From: Miltoncostaea sp963771025
GTDB lineage: Bacteria; Actinomycetota; Thermoleophilia; Miltoncostaeales; Miltoncostaeaceae
Length of the DNA: 64,000 nucleotides
Direction: 5' to 3'
Assembly: GCA_963771025.1 (NCBI GenBank)
Contig: CAVYRL010000001.1
Coordinates: forward strand, 620,001-684,000
The position numbers and the translations under genes were made by a program. The notes beneath the pieces are model-generated. The model saw only the letters and a list, made by a program, of their open reading frames with translations. It was not told the DNA's origin and made no database searches. This document shows positions 12,612 through 21,000 of this stretch, piece after piece; within the stretch, counting starts at the first letter, position 1; every line of letters starts with the position of its first letter.

Positions 12612-13720
12612 GCATCACCCCCGCCGCCCCGCGCCACCTCTACGTGCACCTGCCCTTCTGCGCGGCCCGCTGCGGCTACTGCGCCTTCGTGGTCCACATC
12701 GGGGCGCTCGACCGTCGCGACGCCTATCTGGAGGCGCTGCGCGCGGAGCTGCGCCTGGAGGGCGGGATGCTGGGCCCGCTGGACACCGTCTACCTGGGCG
12801 GGGGCACGCCGACGCTGATGCGCTCGCGCCGCCTGCGCGCGCTGCTCGACGACATCCGGCCGCGCCTGGCGCGGGGCGCCGAGGTGAGCATCGAGGCCAA
12901 CCCCGAGACCGTCGATCGCCGCGCCCTCGCCGACCTGCGCGCGATGGGCGTCACCCGTCTCTCGCTGGGCGTGCAGTCGTTCCAGCCCCATCTGCTGAGG
13001 GCGCTCGACCGCGCGGCGACCCCGGACCAGTGCCGCGAGGCCGCCGGATGCGCCCGGGCGGCCGGGTTCGAGAACCTCAGCATCGACCTGATCTTCGGCA
13101 TCCCCGGCCAGACGCCCGAGGACCTGGAGGCCGACCTGGCCGCCGCCCTCGCGCTCGGCCCCGACCACATCTCCTGGTACGAGCTCGAGATCAAGCCGGG
13201 CTCCGCGCTGGCCCGCCGGGGCACGCCGGCCTTCGACGAGGACGAGGGCGCCGACGCCTACCGGCGCATCGTCGGCGCGCTCGAGCAGGCCGGTTACCGC
13301 TGGTACGAGACGGCCAACTTCGCCCGACCCGGGCGCGAGTGCCGCCACAGCCTGGCCTACTGGGGCGCCGCCGACTACCTCGGCATCGGGGTCGGCGCCG
13401 TCAGCACCGTCGCCGGCAGGCGCTGGCGCGACGCGCCCGGGCTGGAGGGCTACATCGCCGCGCTCGGGCGGGGGGAGGCGCCGCCGCGCACCCACGAGCC
13501 GCTCGACGCCGACGACATGCGCCGCGAGCGCTGGATGCTGGGGCTGCGGCTGGACCGGGGAATGCCGCTCGCCTGGGCCGGTCCCCCGGATCGCCCGGAC
13601 GCGCTCGCGCGCCTGAGCGCCGCCGGCCTGCTGCGCCAGGACGGCGAGAAGGTGGTGCTGACCCGCGAGGGCCGCTTCGTCCAGAACGCGATCCTGCACG
13701 AGTTGATGGAGTACGCGTGA
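12608..13720 (+). CDS. hemW: HemW-like radical SAM protein
   Basis: Member of the oxygen-independent coproporphyrinogen oxidase-like family, now regarded as heme chaperones. The 370-residue protein has the 4Fe-4S radical SAM motif CxxxCxxC at Cys18, Cys22 and Cys25, then GGGTPT, SIEANPET and SLGVQSF. The C-terminal HemN-type winged domain is present (MRRERWMLGLRL). HemW is preferred over true HemN because the extra N-terminal residues and R-x-C-x-CGC signature of HemN are missing. It overlaps lepA and hrcA by four bases on each side. Confidence 0.9.
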   Translation: MSITPAAPRHLYVHLPFCAARCGYCAFVVHIGALDRRDAYLEALRAELRLEGGMLGPLDTVYLGGGTPTLMRSRRLRALLDDIRPRLARGAEVSIEANPETVDRRALADLRAMGVTRLSLGVQSFQPHLLRALDRAATPDQCREAAGCARAAGFENLSIDLIFGIPGQTPEDLEADLAAALALGPDHISWYELEIKPGSALARRGTPAFDEDEGADAYRRIVGALEQAGYRWYETANFARPGRECRHSLAYWGAADYLGIGVGAVSTVAGRRWRDAPGLEGYIAALGRGEAPPRTHEPLDADDMRRERWMLGLRLDRGMPLAWAGPPDRPDALARLSAAGLLRQDGEKVVLTREGRFVQNAILHELMEYA

Positions 13721-14787
13721 GCGACGAGGTGCTGCCCGACGTCGTCGGCGACGAGCGGCTGACCGCGCGCCAGGAGACCATCCTGCGCACGGTGGTCGAG
13801 GAGCACATCGGCTCCGGCGTCCCGGTGGGCAGCAAGAACCTGGCCGGCCGGGAGGGCATCGACTTCGCGGCGTCGACGGTGCGGTACGAGCTGGCCCGGC
13901 TCGAGGAGCTCGGCTTCCTCAACCATCCGCACACCTCCGCGGGCCGCGTGCCGACCGACCGCGGCTACCGCTACTACGTCGACAACCTGCTCACGCGCGA
14001 GCCGGCCACCCAGGTGCCCGCGGTCCTCGAGTCGGCGCTCGACCTGGGCGAGGTGCAGCGCGAGGTGGACGCCGCCCTCGGCCGGCTCGCCGACGTCGTG
14101 GCCCAGGTCACCAACCTGCTCGGCATCGTCACCGCTCCGGCGCCCCAGTCCTCGTCGGTGCGCCACGTGGAGGTGCTGCTGCTGCAGCCCCAGGTGGTGA
14201 TGGTGGTGGTGATCACCTCCACGGGGGCGGTCACCAAGCGGGTGTTCGCCTTCGAGCGGGCGGTGGACGGCGGCCTGTGCGAGTGGGCCGGCGCCTTCCT
14301 CAACGACCGCATCGTCGGACTCGGGGTCGGCTCGCGCCTGATCGAGGCGCGCTTGGAGGATCCCTCGCTGTCGCACGTGGAGCGGGCATTCCTCTCCGTG
14401 CTCGCGCCGGCCATCGTGGAGCTCGACGACGGCGCCCCGGGGAGCATCTTCATCGGCGGCCGCGCCCGGTTCCTGGCCGAGCAGCGCCACCTGGACCTGA
14501 TGGCCATCGACGCGCTGATGGAGAGCCTCGAGGAGCGCTACGAGCTGCTGGCGATGCTGCGCGGCGCGCTGAGCCGCAACCAGGTGTACCTGCGCATCGG
14601 GGCCGAGCTGGCCGACCAGAGCCTGGCCGGGCTGAGCATGGTGGCGGCCAACTACGGGGTGCCCCGGCGCAATCTCGGCACGGTCAGCCTCTTCGGGCCG
14701 ACCCGGATGGACTACCGCCTGGCCATGGCGACCGTGCGCGAGGCGGCCCAGATCCTCTCGACGTACGTGGAGGGCGTGTACGAGTGA
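13717..14787 (+). CDS. hrcA: Heat-inducible transcription repressor HrcA
   Basis: Repressor of chaperone operons through CIRCE elements. The 356-residue protein starts with a winged-helix region (LTARQETILRTVVEEHIGSG then VGSKNLAGREGIDFAASTVR and HTSAGRVPTDRGYRYYVD), followed by a GAF-like core and the C-terminal NYGVPRRNLGTVSLFGPTRMDY. All are HrcA hallmarks. It overlaps hemW by GTGA. dnaJ, its usual neighbour, lies 6 kb downstream, and I saw no CIRCE repeat anywhere in the window, so its targets are probably elsewhere. Confidence 0.95.
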   Translation: MSDEVLPDVVGDERLTARQETILRTVVEEHIGSGVPVGSKNLAGREGIDFAASTVRYELARLEELGFLNHPHTSAGRVPTDRGYRYYVDNLLTREPATQVPAVLESALDLGEVQREVDAALGRLADVVAQVTNLLGIVTAPAPQSSSVRHVEVLLLQPQVVMVVVITSTGAVTKRVFAFERAVDGGLCEWAGAFLNDRIVGLGVGSRLIEARLEDPSLSHVERAFLSVLAPAIVELDDGAPGSIFIGGRARFLAEQRHLDLMAIDALMESLEERYELLAMLRGALSRNQVYLRIGAELADQSLAGLSMVAANYGVPRRNLGTVSLFGPTRMDYRLAMATVREAAQILSTYVEGVYE

Positions 14788-14862
14788 GCCCCGGCATCGC
14801 GCGCGTCGTCCCGGCCCGAGGCGCCGCACGGCGGGCACAGAACGTCGGCGCGCGGAACTCTC

Positions 14863-14868
14863 TACCCT
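14863..14868 (+). promoter_or_regulatory. Candidate -10 element
   Basis: TACCCT lies 29 bases before the ATG at 14898. The predicted leader contains an SD (GGGAGGG, 14884-14890), so this unit would have a conventional 5' leader. Confidence 0.4.
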
Positions 14869-14897
14869 GAGCGGTCGGCACCCGGGAGGGACGAACG

Positions 14898-15590
14898 ATG
14901 AGTGACAGCGACGAGGACGAGGTCCGCCCGATCGACGACCGCTTCGAGATCCTCGAGGTGTGGCGCAGGCCCCTGCGCGGAGACGCCTCGGCGGCCGTTC
15001 GCGTGCTGGCGAAGGTGGAGGCGGGGGCCTACGGCCCCGAGGAGTACGCGGTGGGGGTGAGCACCCGGCCCGACGCGCACCTGGCCCCGCTGCTCGACGA
15101 GGCGGATCTGTTCACGGGTCTGTCGTTCGCCGAGGCGCACTGGGTCGCCGCCGTCCTCGCCAGCGCCGCCGACAAGGTGGAGGACGCCGAGGGCCTGCTG
15201 TTCGACCTGCGCGTGCCCGTCGATCTGGCGTGGCGCGAGGTGGAGCTGGCCTCCGAGGTCATCGAGCCCGGCGGCCTGCGGTCGTCGCCGCTGGTGCCCT
15301 GGGAGCCCGACGCCGAGTCGACCACCCCGGGTCGCTACGCGATCGCCACCTACACGCTCGACTGCGGCCACCAGGCGGTGGAGCTGCTGCGCCAGGATCC
15401 TGACGCGGCGCCCTTCTGGGTCGAGGACGGCTCGGTGGACCACCTGATCGCCCGGGACGCGCGCAGCCTGACGCGCCTGCTCTACCGGGCCGTCAACCTC
15501 GAGGAGGCCCAGGGCCTGATCGAGGCGGCCCAGGCCAACCTCGCACGCCACCCGGATGAGGACGATGAGGGCGCGCGCGACGAGGATTGA
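14898..15590 (+). CDS. Acidic hypothetical protein
   Basis: A 230-residue soluble protein that I do not recognise. It has charged, acidic ends (SDSDEDEVRPIDD; HPDEDDEGARDED) and an ordered-looking centre. It lacks a signal peptide, membrane helix, cysteine pair or nucleotide-binding motif. The start is supported by SD GGGAGGG seven bases upstream of ATG. It overlaps the acyltransferase gene by 35 bases, so the two are probably co-transcribed. Confidence 0.75.
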   Translation: MSDSDEDEVRPIDDRFEILEVWRRPLRGDASAAVRVLAKVEAGAYGPEEYAVGVSTRPDAHLAPLLDEADLFTGLSFAEAHWVAAVLASAADKVEDAEGLLFDLRVPVDLAWREVELASEVIEPGGLRSSPLVPWEPDAESTTPGRYAIATYTLDCGHQAVELLRQDPDAAPFWVEDGSVDHLIARDARSLTRLLYRAVNLEEAQGLIEAAQANLARHPDEDDEGARDED

Positions 15591-16278
15591 CCGCCGGGCG
15601 GTGATCGACTGGGTGGCCTGGGCGCTCTCGCGCGCGCTGGTGATGCCGCTCCTCTACATCCCGCCCCTGCGCATGCGCCGGCGGGGCACGGAGAACATCC
15701 CGCGCACCGGCCCGCTGCTGATCGTCTGCAACCACGTCTCGGTGGCCGATCCGTTGGTGATGATGGCCGCCGCGCGCCCGCGCCGGACGGCGATGATGTC
15801 GAAGTCCGAGCTGTTCAAGAACGGTGTGGTGCGGGCGATCCTGCTGGCCGTGCGGGCCTTCCCGATCCGGCGCGGGCAGGCCGACTTCGGGGCCATCCGG
15901 CACGCCGTGCGGCTGCTGGAGGCCGGCGAGTGCGTGGTCGTGTTCCCCGAGGGGCACGTCAGCCGGACGGGCCACATGCGCCGCGGTCACCCCGGCGCGG
16001 GCATGTTCGCGCTGCGCCCGGGCGTGACCGTGATCCCCGCCGCGACCTGGGACACCCAGCTGTTCCGGGGCCCCGCGCGCGTGATGTTCGGGCCGCCGAT
16101 CGACCTGAGCGACATCACCAGCGGGCCGCGCAAGCAGCGCAACCGCGAGGCGACCGACCGCATCATGACCGTGCTCTGCGACATGGTCACCGAGCTCGGA
16201 GGCCCGGTCCAGCCGCCTCCCGTGGGGCCCGTGCGCGAGCAGGACCGCCGCCGGGGGCTCGTCGTACCCCTGGGCTAG
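15556..16278 (+). CDS. 1-acyl-glycerol-3-phosphate acyltransferase (PlsC family)
   Basis: Acylates lysophosphatidic acid in phospholipid synthesis, probably at the inner membrane surface. It has the HX4D motif in NHVSVADPL, the second block RRGQADFGAIRHAV and the substrate-binding FPEGHVS. The 240-residue length is typical of bacterial PlsC. The first ATG (15556) overlaps the upstream gene. ATG 15565 and GTG 15601 (VIDWVAWALSRAL) are alternative starts, and the true one is unsettled. Confidence 0.88.
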   Translation: MRTMRARATRIDRRAVIDWVAWALSRALVMPLLYIPPLRMRRRGTENIPRTGPLLIVCNHVSVADPLVMMAAARPRRTAMMSKSELFKNGVVRAILLAVRAFPIRRGQADFGAIRHAVRLLEAGECVVVFPEGHVSRTGHMRRGHPGAGMFALRPGVTVIPAATWDTQLFRGPARVMFGPPIDLSDITSGPRKQRNREATDRIMTVLCDMVTELGGPVQPPPVGPVREQDRRRGLVVPLG

Positions 16279-18221
16279 TTCGCCCCTCGCACCGCTTTGC
16301 GCAGGAGCACGACCCTGGGCTCGCGAGGATCGAGCGTCGCGGCCGCGGCCACCAGCGGGGCGGCGCCGGCGCGGTCTCCGCGGCGGATCAGGGCGGCGGC
16401 CCAGTCGGCCCTCACGATCCAGTCCCGCGGTGACCGGCGCACCGCCGCGGCGAAGGCGCGGTCGGCCGGCGCCGGGCGGCCCAGGTCGTCGAGGACGTTG
16501 GCCTGCAGCAGGCGGGGAGCCGGACTCTGGGGGTCCAGGGAGGCCGCCTGGTTCGCGGCCGCGAGGGCGCCGGTCAGGTCGCCGCGCGCGGCCATGTCCT
16601 GACCGCTGCGCAGCCGCTGGGCCGAGGCCACCGGTCCGAAGGTGAGCAGCACGCCGATCAGCGCGACCGCGGCGACGGCCCACGGCACCACGCGCGGCGG
16701 CGGGCGGTCGCGCCCCAGATGGGCGGTCGACGCGGCGATGGCCGCCGCCCCGATCACCATCGCGGGGAGCACGACGGCGGGCATCTGCCAGCCCCAGTCG
16801 CCGCCCAGGTGCAGCGCCACGGCCCCGCCGGCCCCGGCCACGATTCCCAGGTCGCGCGACAGCGCGGGCGGCGCACCGGCGAGCCGGGCCATCGCGATCG
16901 CGACGCCCACCGCCGCGAGCGGCGTGAGCAGCAGCAACAGGCCGACCAGACCGGATTCGCCGAGCGTCTCGAGGTACAGGGAGTGGGCGTTGCGCACGGT
17001 CAGGTTAACGTCGCGGTACTCGTTCCAGCGGAAGCGGTAGTCGCCCGTGCCCGTGCCCGTGACCGGGGCGTCCTCGAACTGGTGGACGGCCACCGACCAG
17101 TTCTGCCAGCGGCCCGAGCCGGCGGCCACGACCAGCCGGTCGGAGACGCTGTCGGCGTTGTTGCGGGCGCCGGGGTCGTAGCTGCGGAACGCGTTGTACT
17201 GGCGGTCGGCCCACGACACGGGGCCGCCCGCGGGGGGGCGCGCGACCAGCAGCCCCAGCAGCACCACCACGACCACGCCTCCCACCGCGATGCCGGCGAT
17301 CCGGCTGCGCCGGCCGGTGCCGAGCACCTCGGTGAGCGGCGTGACATAGAGAGAGGCCGCCGCGCAGACCGCCGCGGCGATCAGCAGCGCCACGGCCACG
17401 CGCGCGCCGGCGGCCGCGTGGGGCTGCTCGAGCACGTTCTCCGGGCGCAGCGCGGTCTGGTCGTTCGCGTAGGCCATCAGGGGCACGCTCACGGCGGCGG
17501 CGACCAGGGCCGACCAGACGGTGACCAGGCGTCCGGGGGCGACCGCGATCACCAGCGCGACGCCGATCAGGGCCACCAACAGCGCTCCGCGCGACTGGGT
17601 GAACAGGATCCCGAGCGCGAACAGGGGAGGGGTCGCCGCGCACAATGCGCGCACGACCCGCCCGCGGGTGGCGTCGCCCGCGATGCCGATGGCCAGCACC
17701 AGGCCGAAGGCGAAGGCCAGCGCCAGCGCGTTCCAGTAGCTGATCGGCGTGGCCAGGCGCCCGCCGGTCTCGTGGCCGGGAATCACGTCCGGCAGGATCC
17801 GCTGTCCCACCGACGAGACGCCGACCACGACGGCCAGCAGCAGCGAGAGCTCGAGCAGCCGGCGCAGCGCCGGGGCGCCGTCGGACGCCACCAGCACGAG
17901 GCCGAACGCCGACGCGTAGAGCAGGGTCAGCGACATCGCGGAGGTCGCGGCCGAGGGCTCGTCGGCCCACGTTGACGACAGCCCCTGCCAGGCCGCAAGG
18001 GCCCCCCAGCCCGCCAGCGCGATCATGCCGAGCAGCCCGCCGAGGGACGAGCGGATGATCAGCACCGCGGTGGCGAGGATGCCCAGCAGCGCGATGCAGG
18101 CCACTCCCCAGGCGTCGATGAAGTAGCCACCGTCGCGGTAGGTCAGCACCAGGGCCGCAAGGAGCGGCAGGGCACTGACCACGAGGGGGATCTGACCGCG
18201 CACGCGATCGGCGCCGGTCAC
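16275..18221 (-). CDS. O-antigen ligase-like membrane protein with C-terminal TPR-like region
   Basis: A 648-residue polytopic protein of the Wzy_C/O-antigen ligase family, predicted to polymerise or transfer surface glycans. About 12 hydrophobic helices come first. The family's large outer loop includes TGTGTGDYRFRWNEYR and NAHSLYLETLGESGLVG; an earlier helix carries TQSRGALLVALIG. The C-terminal 130 residues resemble TPR helices (LTGALAAANQAASLDPQSPAPRLLQANVLDDLGRP in segments), as in some actinobacterial ligases. It starts at GTG, overlapping the upstream gene by GTGA, and converges on plsC with a four-base overlap. Confidence 0.82.
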   Translation of the reverse strand: MTGADRVRGQIPLVVSALPLLAALVLTYRDGGYFIDAWGVACIALLGILATAVLIIRSSLGGLLGMIALAGWGALAAWQGLSSTWADEPSAATSAMSLTLLYASAFGLVLVASDGAPALRRLLELSLLLAVVVGVSSVGQRILPDVIPGHETGGRLATPISYWNALALAFAFGLVLAIGIAGDATRGRVVRALCAATPPLFALGILFTQSRGALLVALIGVALVIAVAPGRLVTVWSALVAAAVSVPLMAYANDQTALRPENVLEQPHAAAGARVAVALLIAAAVCAAASLYVTPLTEVLGTGRRSRIAGIAVGGVVVVVLLGLLVARPPAGGPVSWADRQYNAFRSYDPGARNNADSVSDRLVVAAGSGRWQNWSVAVHQFEDAPVTGTGTGDYRFRWNEYRDVNLTVRNAHSLYLETLGESGLVGLLLLLTPLAAVGVAIAMARLAGAPPALSRDLGIVAGAGGAVALHLGGDWGWQMPAVVLPAMVIGAAAIAASTAHLGRDRPPPRVVPWAVAAVALIGVLLTFGPVASAQRLRSGQDMAARGDLTGALAAANQAASLDPQSPAPRLLQANVLDDLGRPAPADRAFAAAVRRSPRDWIVRADWAAALIRRGDRAGAAPLVAAAATLDPREPRVVLLRKAVRGAN

Positions 18222-18829
18222 CTCGTGCGTCGTCGTGCCCCCACCACCACGCCCGCGGCGATCCCCGCCACGACGAGCACCAGGAGCAGCACGAGCCCGA
18301 TCGGCGCGTCGGTGATCGCCGACACCACGCCCGGCGAGCCGGCGTCGGCCGGGGCGATCTTGCCCGAGGTGGCCAGGGCGACCGCGTCACCGCCGCCCGG
18401 GGCGGTGCCGCGCGCCTCCGGGTCGGTCGCGGATGAGCCGCCTCCCGGCCCCGAGCCGCCCGATCCCGCGGCGGCGCCGGACGGCGACGTGGTCGTGCCG
18501 CCCGAGCCCGAGTCGCCCGTCGACGACCCCGACGACCCCGACGACCCCGAGCCTCCGCCACCCGCACCGCCACCGCCGCCGGTGGGCGTCACGCTGATCT
18601 GGGCCGAGGGGTCGCCGTTGACGTACGCCTCGCAGGCGGCCTCGAGGCTGAGGTACTGATCGATCACCGCGCGGTCGGGCGCGGCGTACTTGACCAGGTT
18701 GTCGCGGACGCAGGCGGCGACGTCGGCGCTCTGGGCGGCCGCGGTGCCCGTCCATGCCGCGACGGCCAGGGAGGCCGCCAGGACGGCGATCGTGCGCGGA
18801 ATTCGACGAAACCTCAGCGCGATCCTCAC
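18218..18829 (-). CDS. Secreted, C-terminally anchored Gly/Ser-rich protein
   Basis: A 203-residue protein with a signal peptide (basic start, hydrophobic core, TGTAAAQ cleavage region). A small helical head with two cysteines (VAACVRDNLVKY; LEAACEAYVNGD) is followed by about 80 residues of Gly/Ser/Thr/Pro linker, a C-terminal membrane helix and RRRTR. The layout is that of a wall-spanning protein held by a tail anchor. It is translationally coupled to the O-antigen ligase-like gene, which suggests a role in the same surface-polymer system. No enzymatic motif is visible. Confidence 0.7.
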   Translation of the reverse strand: MRIALRFRRIPRTIAVLAASLAVAAWTGTAAAQSADVAACVRDNLVKYAAPDRAVIDQYLSLEAACEAYVNGDPSAQISVTPTGGGGGAGGGGSGSSGSSGSSTGDSGSGGTTTSPSGAAAGSGGSGPGGGSSATDPEARGTAPGGGDAVALATSGKIAPADAGSPGVVSAITDAPIGLVLLLVLVVAGIAAGVVVGARRRTR

Positions 18830-18963
18830 CCCGGTCGTTTCCGGTCGTCGAGCCGGTTCGATACTAGACCGCGCCGCGGCCGGCGCACACTGGACAGGGG
18901 GTCCGAGGTGCCCGCGCCCGGCCTGTACCCGTGGAGGATGATTTCGTCCGGCGCTTATCTAGA

Positions 18964-20763
18964 GTGGCCCACATCCGCCGCCTCCTCCTCATCCTCTCGC
19001 TGGCCGCCCTGGTGGTGCTGCCGGCCTCGGCGAGCGCCGCGTTCGTGGTCCCCGACGGCGGTCTGCGCATCAGCGGCGCGGGCTATCAGCGCGAGATGGA
19101 CCTCGCCAAGGCCGCGGGCGTGCCGTGGGTCAGCGTCGCCGCGCAGTGGACCGATCTGCAGCCGGTCGCGGGCGGGGCCCTCGGGCCCACCGGCCCGGGC
19201 GCGGCCGCCTGGAACACGCTGGAGGGGGAGGTGACCTACGCGCACTCGATCGGCCTGCGCACCATGGTCGGCTTCACCGGCGCGCCGGCCTGGGCCAACG
19301 GCGGCAGCACCGCCCTCAGCGCGCCCCCCACGGCCGACGGCCGGGCCGCGTACGCCGCATTCTTCCGCGATCTCACCGCGCGGCTCGGGCCCTACATCGA
19401 CGCGTACTCGCCGTGGAACGAGGCCAACCAGCTCCAGTACTGGAACCCGACCGACCCGGCCGGCTTCGCCGCGCTGATGAAGGCGACCTACCCGGCGATC
19501 AAGAGCGGCGACCCGACCGGGATCGTGGTCTCGGGCTCGGTCTATGCCAAGGGGACGGCGTTCGACTTCCTGCGCGCGGCCTACGCCGCCGGGCTGAAGG
19601 GCAACTTCGACGTCCTCGGCTGGATGCTGTTCTCGTCGACGCAGCCCGAGGACCCGCCGCCGCCCGGTCGCGCCGCGCCCCAGCCGACGCTGCCGTCGCT
19701 GATCGACGTGCGGGCGTTCCTCAACAGCGTGGATCCCGGCACGCCGATCTGGATCGTCGAGTACGGCTACAGCACCTGCCAGATCGGTGACTACGTCATC
19801 TGCGTCTCGGAGGCCCAGCAGGCCGACTACCTGCAGCGGGCCTACACGTACATGCGCCGCAACCTGACCGTGGACCGCTTGTTCTGGTACCAGCTGCGCG
19901 ACCCCCGGGCGACCCCCTACCTCGAGTCCAACTTCGGCATCGTGCACAACGACTTCAGCCTCAAGCCGTCGTTCGCCGCGATGCAGTCGCTGCGGGTCAC
20001 GGTGCCCGACTCGGCCGTCGGTGGCGGCGGTGGGAGCACCGCCGCCGACCCCCTCGCGGCCGTCGCCGCCCCGGCTCCGGTGCTGCCGAAGGCCGCCGCC
20101 CGCCCGCCCGACCCGGCGTCGGTGGTGCTCGGCTCCGGCAAGCGGATCGCGCTCGGCAAGCCGGTGCTGCGGCTCAGGAAGGGCGTCTTCACCCTGCGCC
20201 TCGGCATCTCCCTGAAGGGCGGCCGCACGCGGTTCGTCGTCCAGGGCTACCGCGCCAAGCGGTGGCGCAAGATCGCCGCGACATACCTGTCGCGGTCGTC
20301 GCGCATCACCATCCGGTTCCGCGACCGCGGCTACCTCGGAATCCGTCTGCGCGCGACGCGCCCCGGCACGAACCGCTTCGCCGTCTCGCGGGTGCTCAGG
20401 GTGTCCACGGCCAAGGCGGTCGCCATGCGGCCGCTGCCGAAGGCCGCCGCCCGCCCGCCCGCCCCGGCGTCGGCGGTGCTCGGCTCCGGCAAGCGGATCG
20501 CGCTCGGCAGGCCGGTGCTGCGCCTCGCGAAGCGCCGCTTCACCCTGCGCCTCGGCATCTCCCTGAAGGGTGGCCGCACCCGGTTCGTGGTGCAGGGCTA
20601 CCGCGCCAAGCGCTGGCGCCCGATCTCCGCCACGCGCCGCGCGAGGTCGTCACGCGTCGCGATCCGTTTCCGCGACCGCGGCTACCTCGGCATTCGTCTG
20701 CGCGCGACGGGTCCCGGCACCTCCCGTTTCGTGGTCTCGCGCGTGGTGAGGATCCCGAAGTGA
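18964..20763 (+). CDS. Secreted TIM-barrel glycosidase with two C-terminal repeat modules
   Basis: Predicted extracellular polysaccharide hydrolase. After a signal peptide (VAHIRRLLLILSLAALVVL, ASASA) comes a (beta/alpha)8 domain like clan GH-A and PslG. The acid/base is probably Glu153 in SPWNEANQ and the nucleophile Glu266 in IVEYGYS. From residue 374 a module starting LPKAAARPP is repeated at residue 491. Each module is about 110 residues and rich in Arg/Lys beta strands, so it may bind polymer. The frame is open back to GTG 18931, which would give a longer N-region; GTG 18964 gives the cleaner signal peptide. Its neighbours suggest a role in trimming the surface polymer. Confidence 0.78.
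   Translation: MAHIRRLLLILSLAALVVLPASASAAFVVPDGGLRISGAGYQREMDLAKAAGVPWVSVAAQWTDLQPVAGGALGPTGPGAAAWNTLEGEVTYAHSIGLRTMVGFTGAPAWANGGSTALSAPPTADGRAAYAAFFRDLTARLGPYIDAYSPWNEANQLQYWNPTDPAGFAALMKATYPAIKSGDPTGIVVSGSVYAKGTAFDFLRAAYAAGLKGNFDVLGWMLFSSTQPEDPPPPGRAAPQPTLPSLIDVRAFLNSVDPGTPIWIVEYGYSTCQIGDYVICVSEAQQADYLQRAYTYMRRNLTVDRLFWYQLRDPRATPYLESNFGIVHNDFSLKPSFAAMQSLRVTVPDSAVGGGGGSTAADPLAAVAAPAPVLPKAAARPPDPASVVLGSGKRIALGKPVLRLRKGVFTLRLGISLKGGRTRFVVQGYRAKRWRKIAATYLSRSSRITIRFRDRGYLGIRLRATRPGTNRFAVSRVLRVSTAKAVAMRPLPKAAARPPAPASAVLGSGKRIALGRPVLRLAKRRFTLRLGISLKGGRTRFVVQGYRAKRWRPISATRRARSSRVAIRFRDRGYLGIRLRATGPGTSRFVVSRVVRIPK
20083..20760 (+). repeat. Tandem duplication of a 351-base module inside the glycosidase gene
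   Basis: Copy 1 starts at 20083 and copy 2 at 20434, a period of 351 bases (117 codons). The second copy lacks the inter-repeat tail and ends at the stop. Protein blocks such as GSGKRIALG, TLRLGISLKGGRTRFVVQGY and RFRDRGYLGIRLRAT are shared almost exactly. The DNA is also very similar, so the duplication is recent or maintained by conversion. Confidence 0.9.
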
Positions 20764-20889
20764 CGATCGCGATGCCCGCGACGTCGTCGCCGACCGTTTC
20801 TCGGCCGCGCCGAGGAGGCGAGCGCCGATGAGCCCAACCTCGGGCATGTCACGCCGGCGCCGTCCTATGCTTTCAAAAGGAAAGTAAAC

Positions 20890-20907
20890 GGCGCCCCCCG
20901 CGGCGCC
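20890..20907 (+). other. GC hairpin in the dnaJ upstream region
   Basis: GGCGCC, a 6-base loop and GGCGCC again (self-complementary). It lies between TATGCT (20866-20871), a possible -10, and a second possible -10, TAATCT (20980-20985), which ends 15 bases before the dnaJ ATG. No CIRCE or HAIR operator is visible in this 237-base gap. Confidence 0.35.
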
Positions 20908-21000
20908 CTCCCGGGGCCGCCGTCAAGGTCGCCTTCAGGGAGGCCGATGAGCGTGGGGTGGGGGACCTGCCCCCCTTGCTAATCTGCGCGGACGACACCG

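Noticed and set aside
16719..17975. Plus-strand frame of 418 codons opposite the O-antigen ligase-like gene
   Set aside because: Extremely rich in Gly/Arg/Gln/His and opposite a protein with clear membrane helices and family motifs.
18481..18600. Repeated GACCCCGACG units resembling a tandem array
   Set aside because: They encode the Gly/Ser-rich linker of the anchored secreted protein on the other strand; this is simple-sequence coding DNA, not a CRISPR or separate repeat element.
20828..20887. 19-residue ORF with AGGAGG nine bases upstream, before dnaJ
   Set aside because: A likely -10 (TATGCT) lies inside it and the peptide is unremarkable, so the SD match is probably chance.
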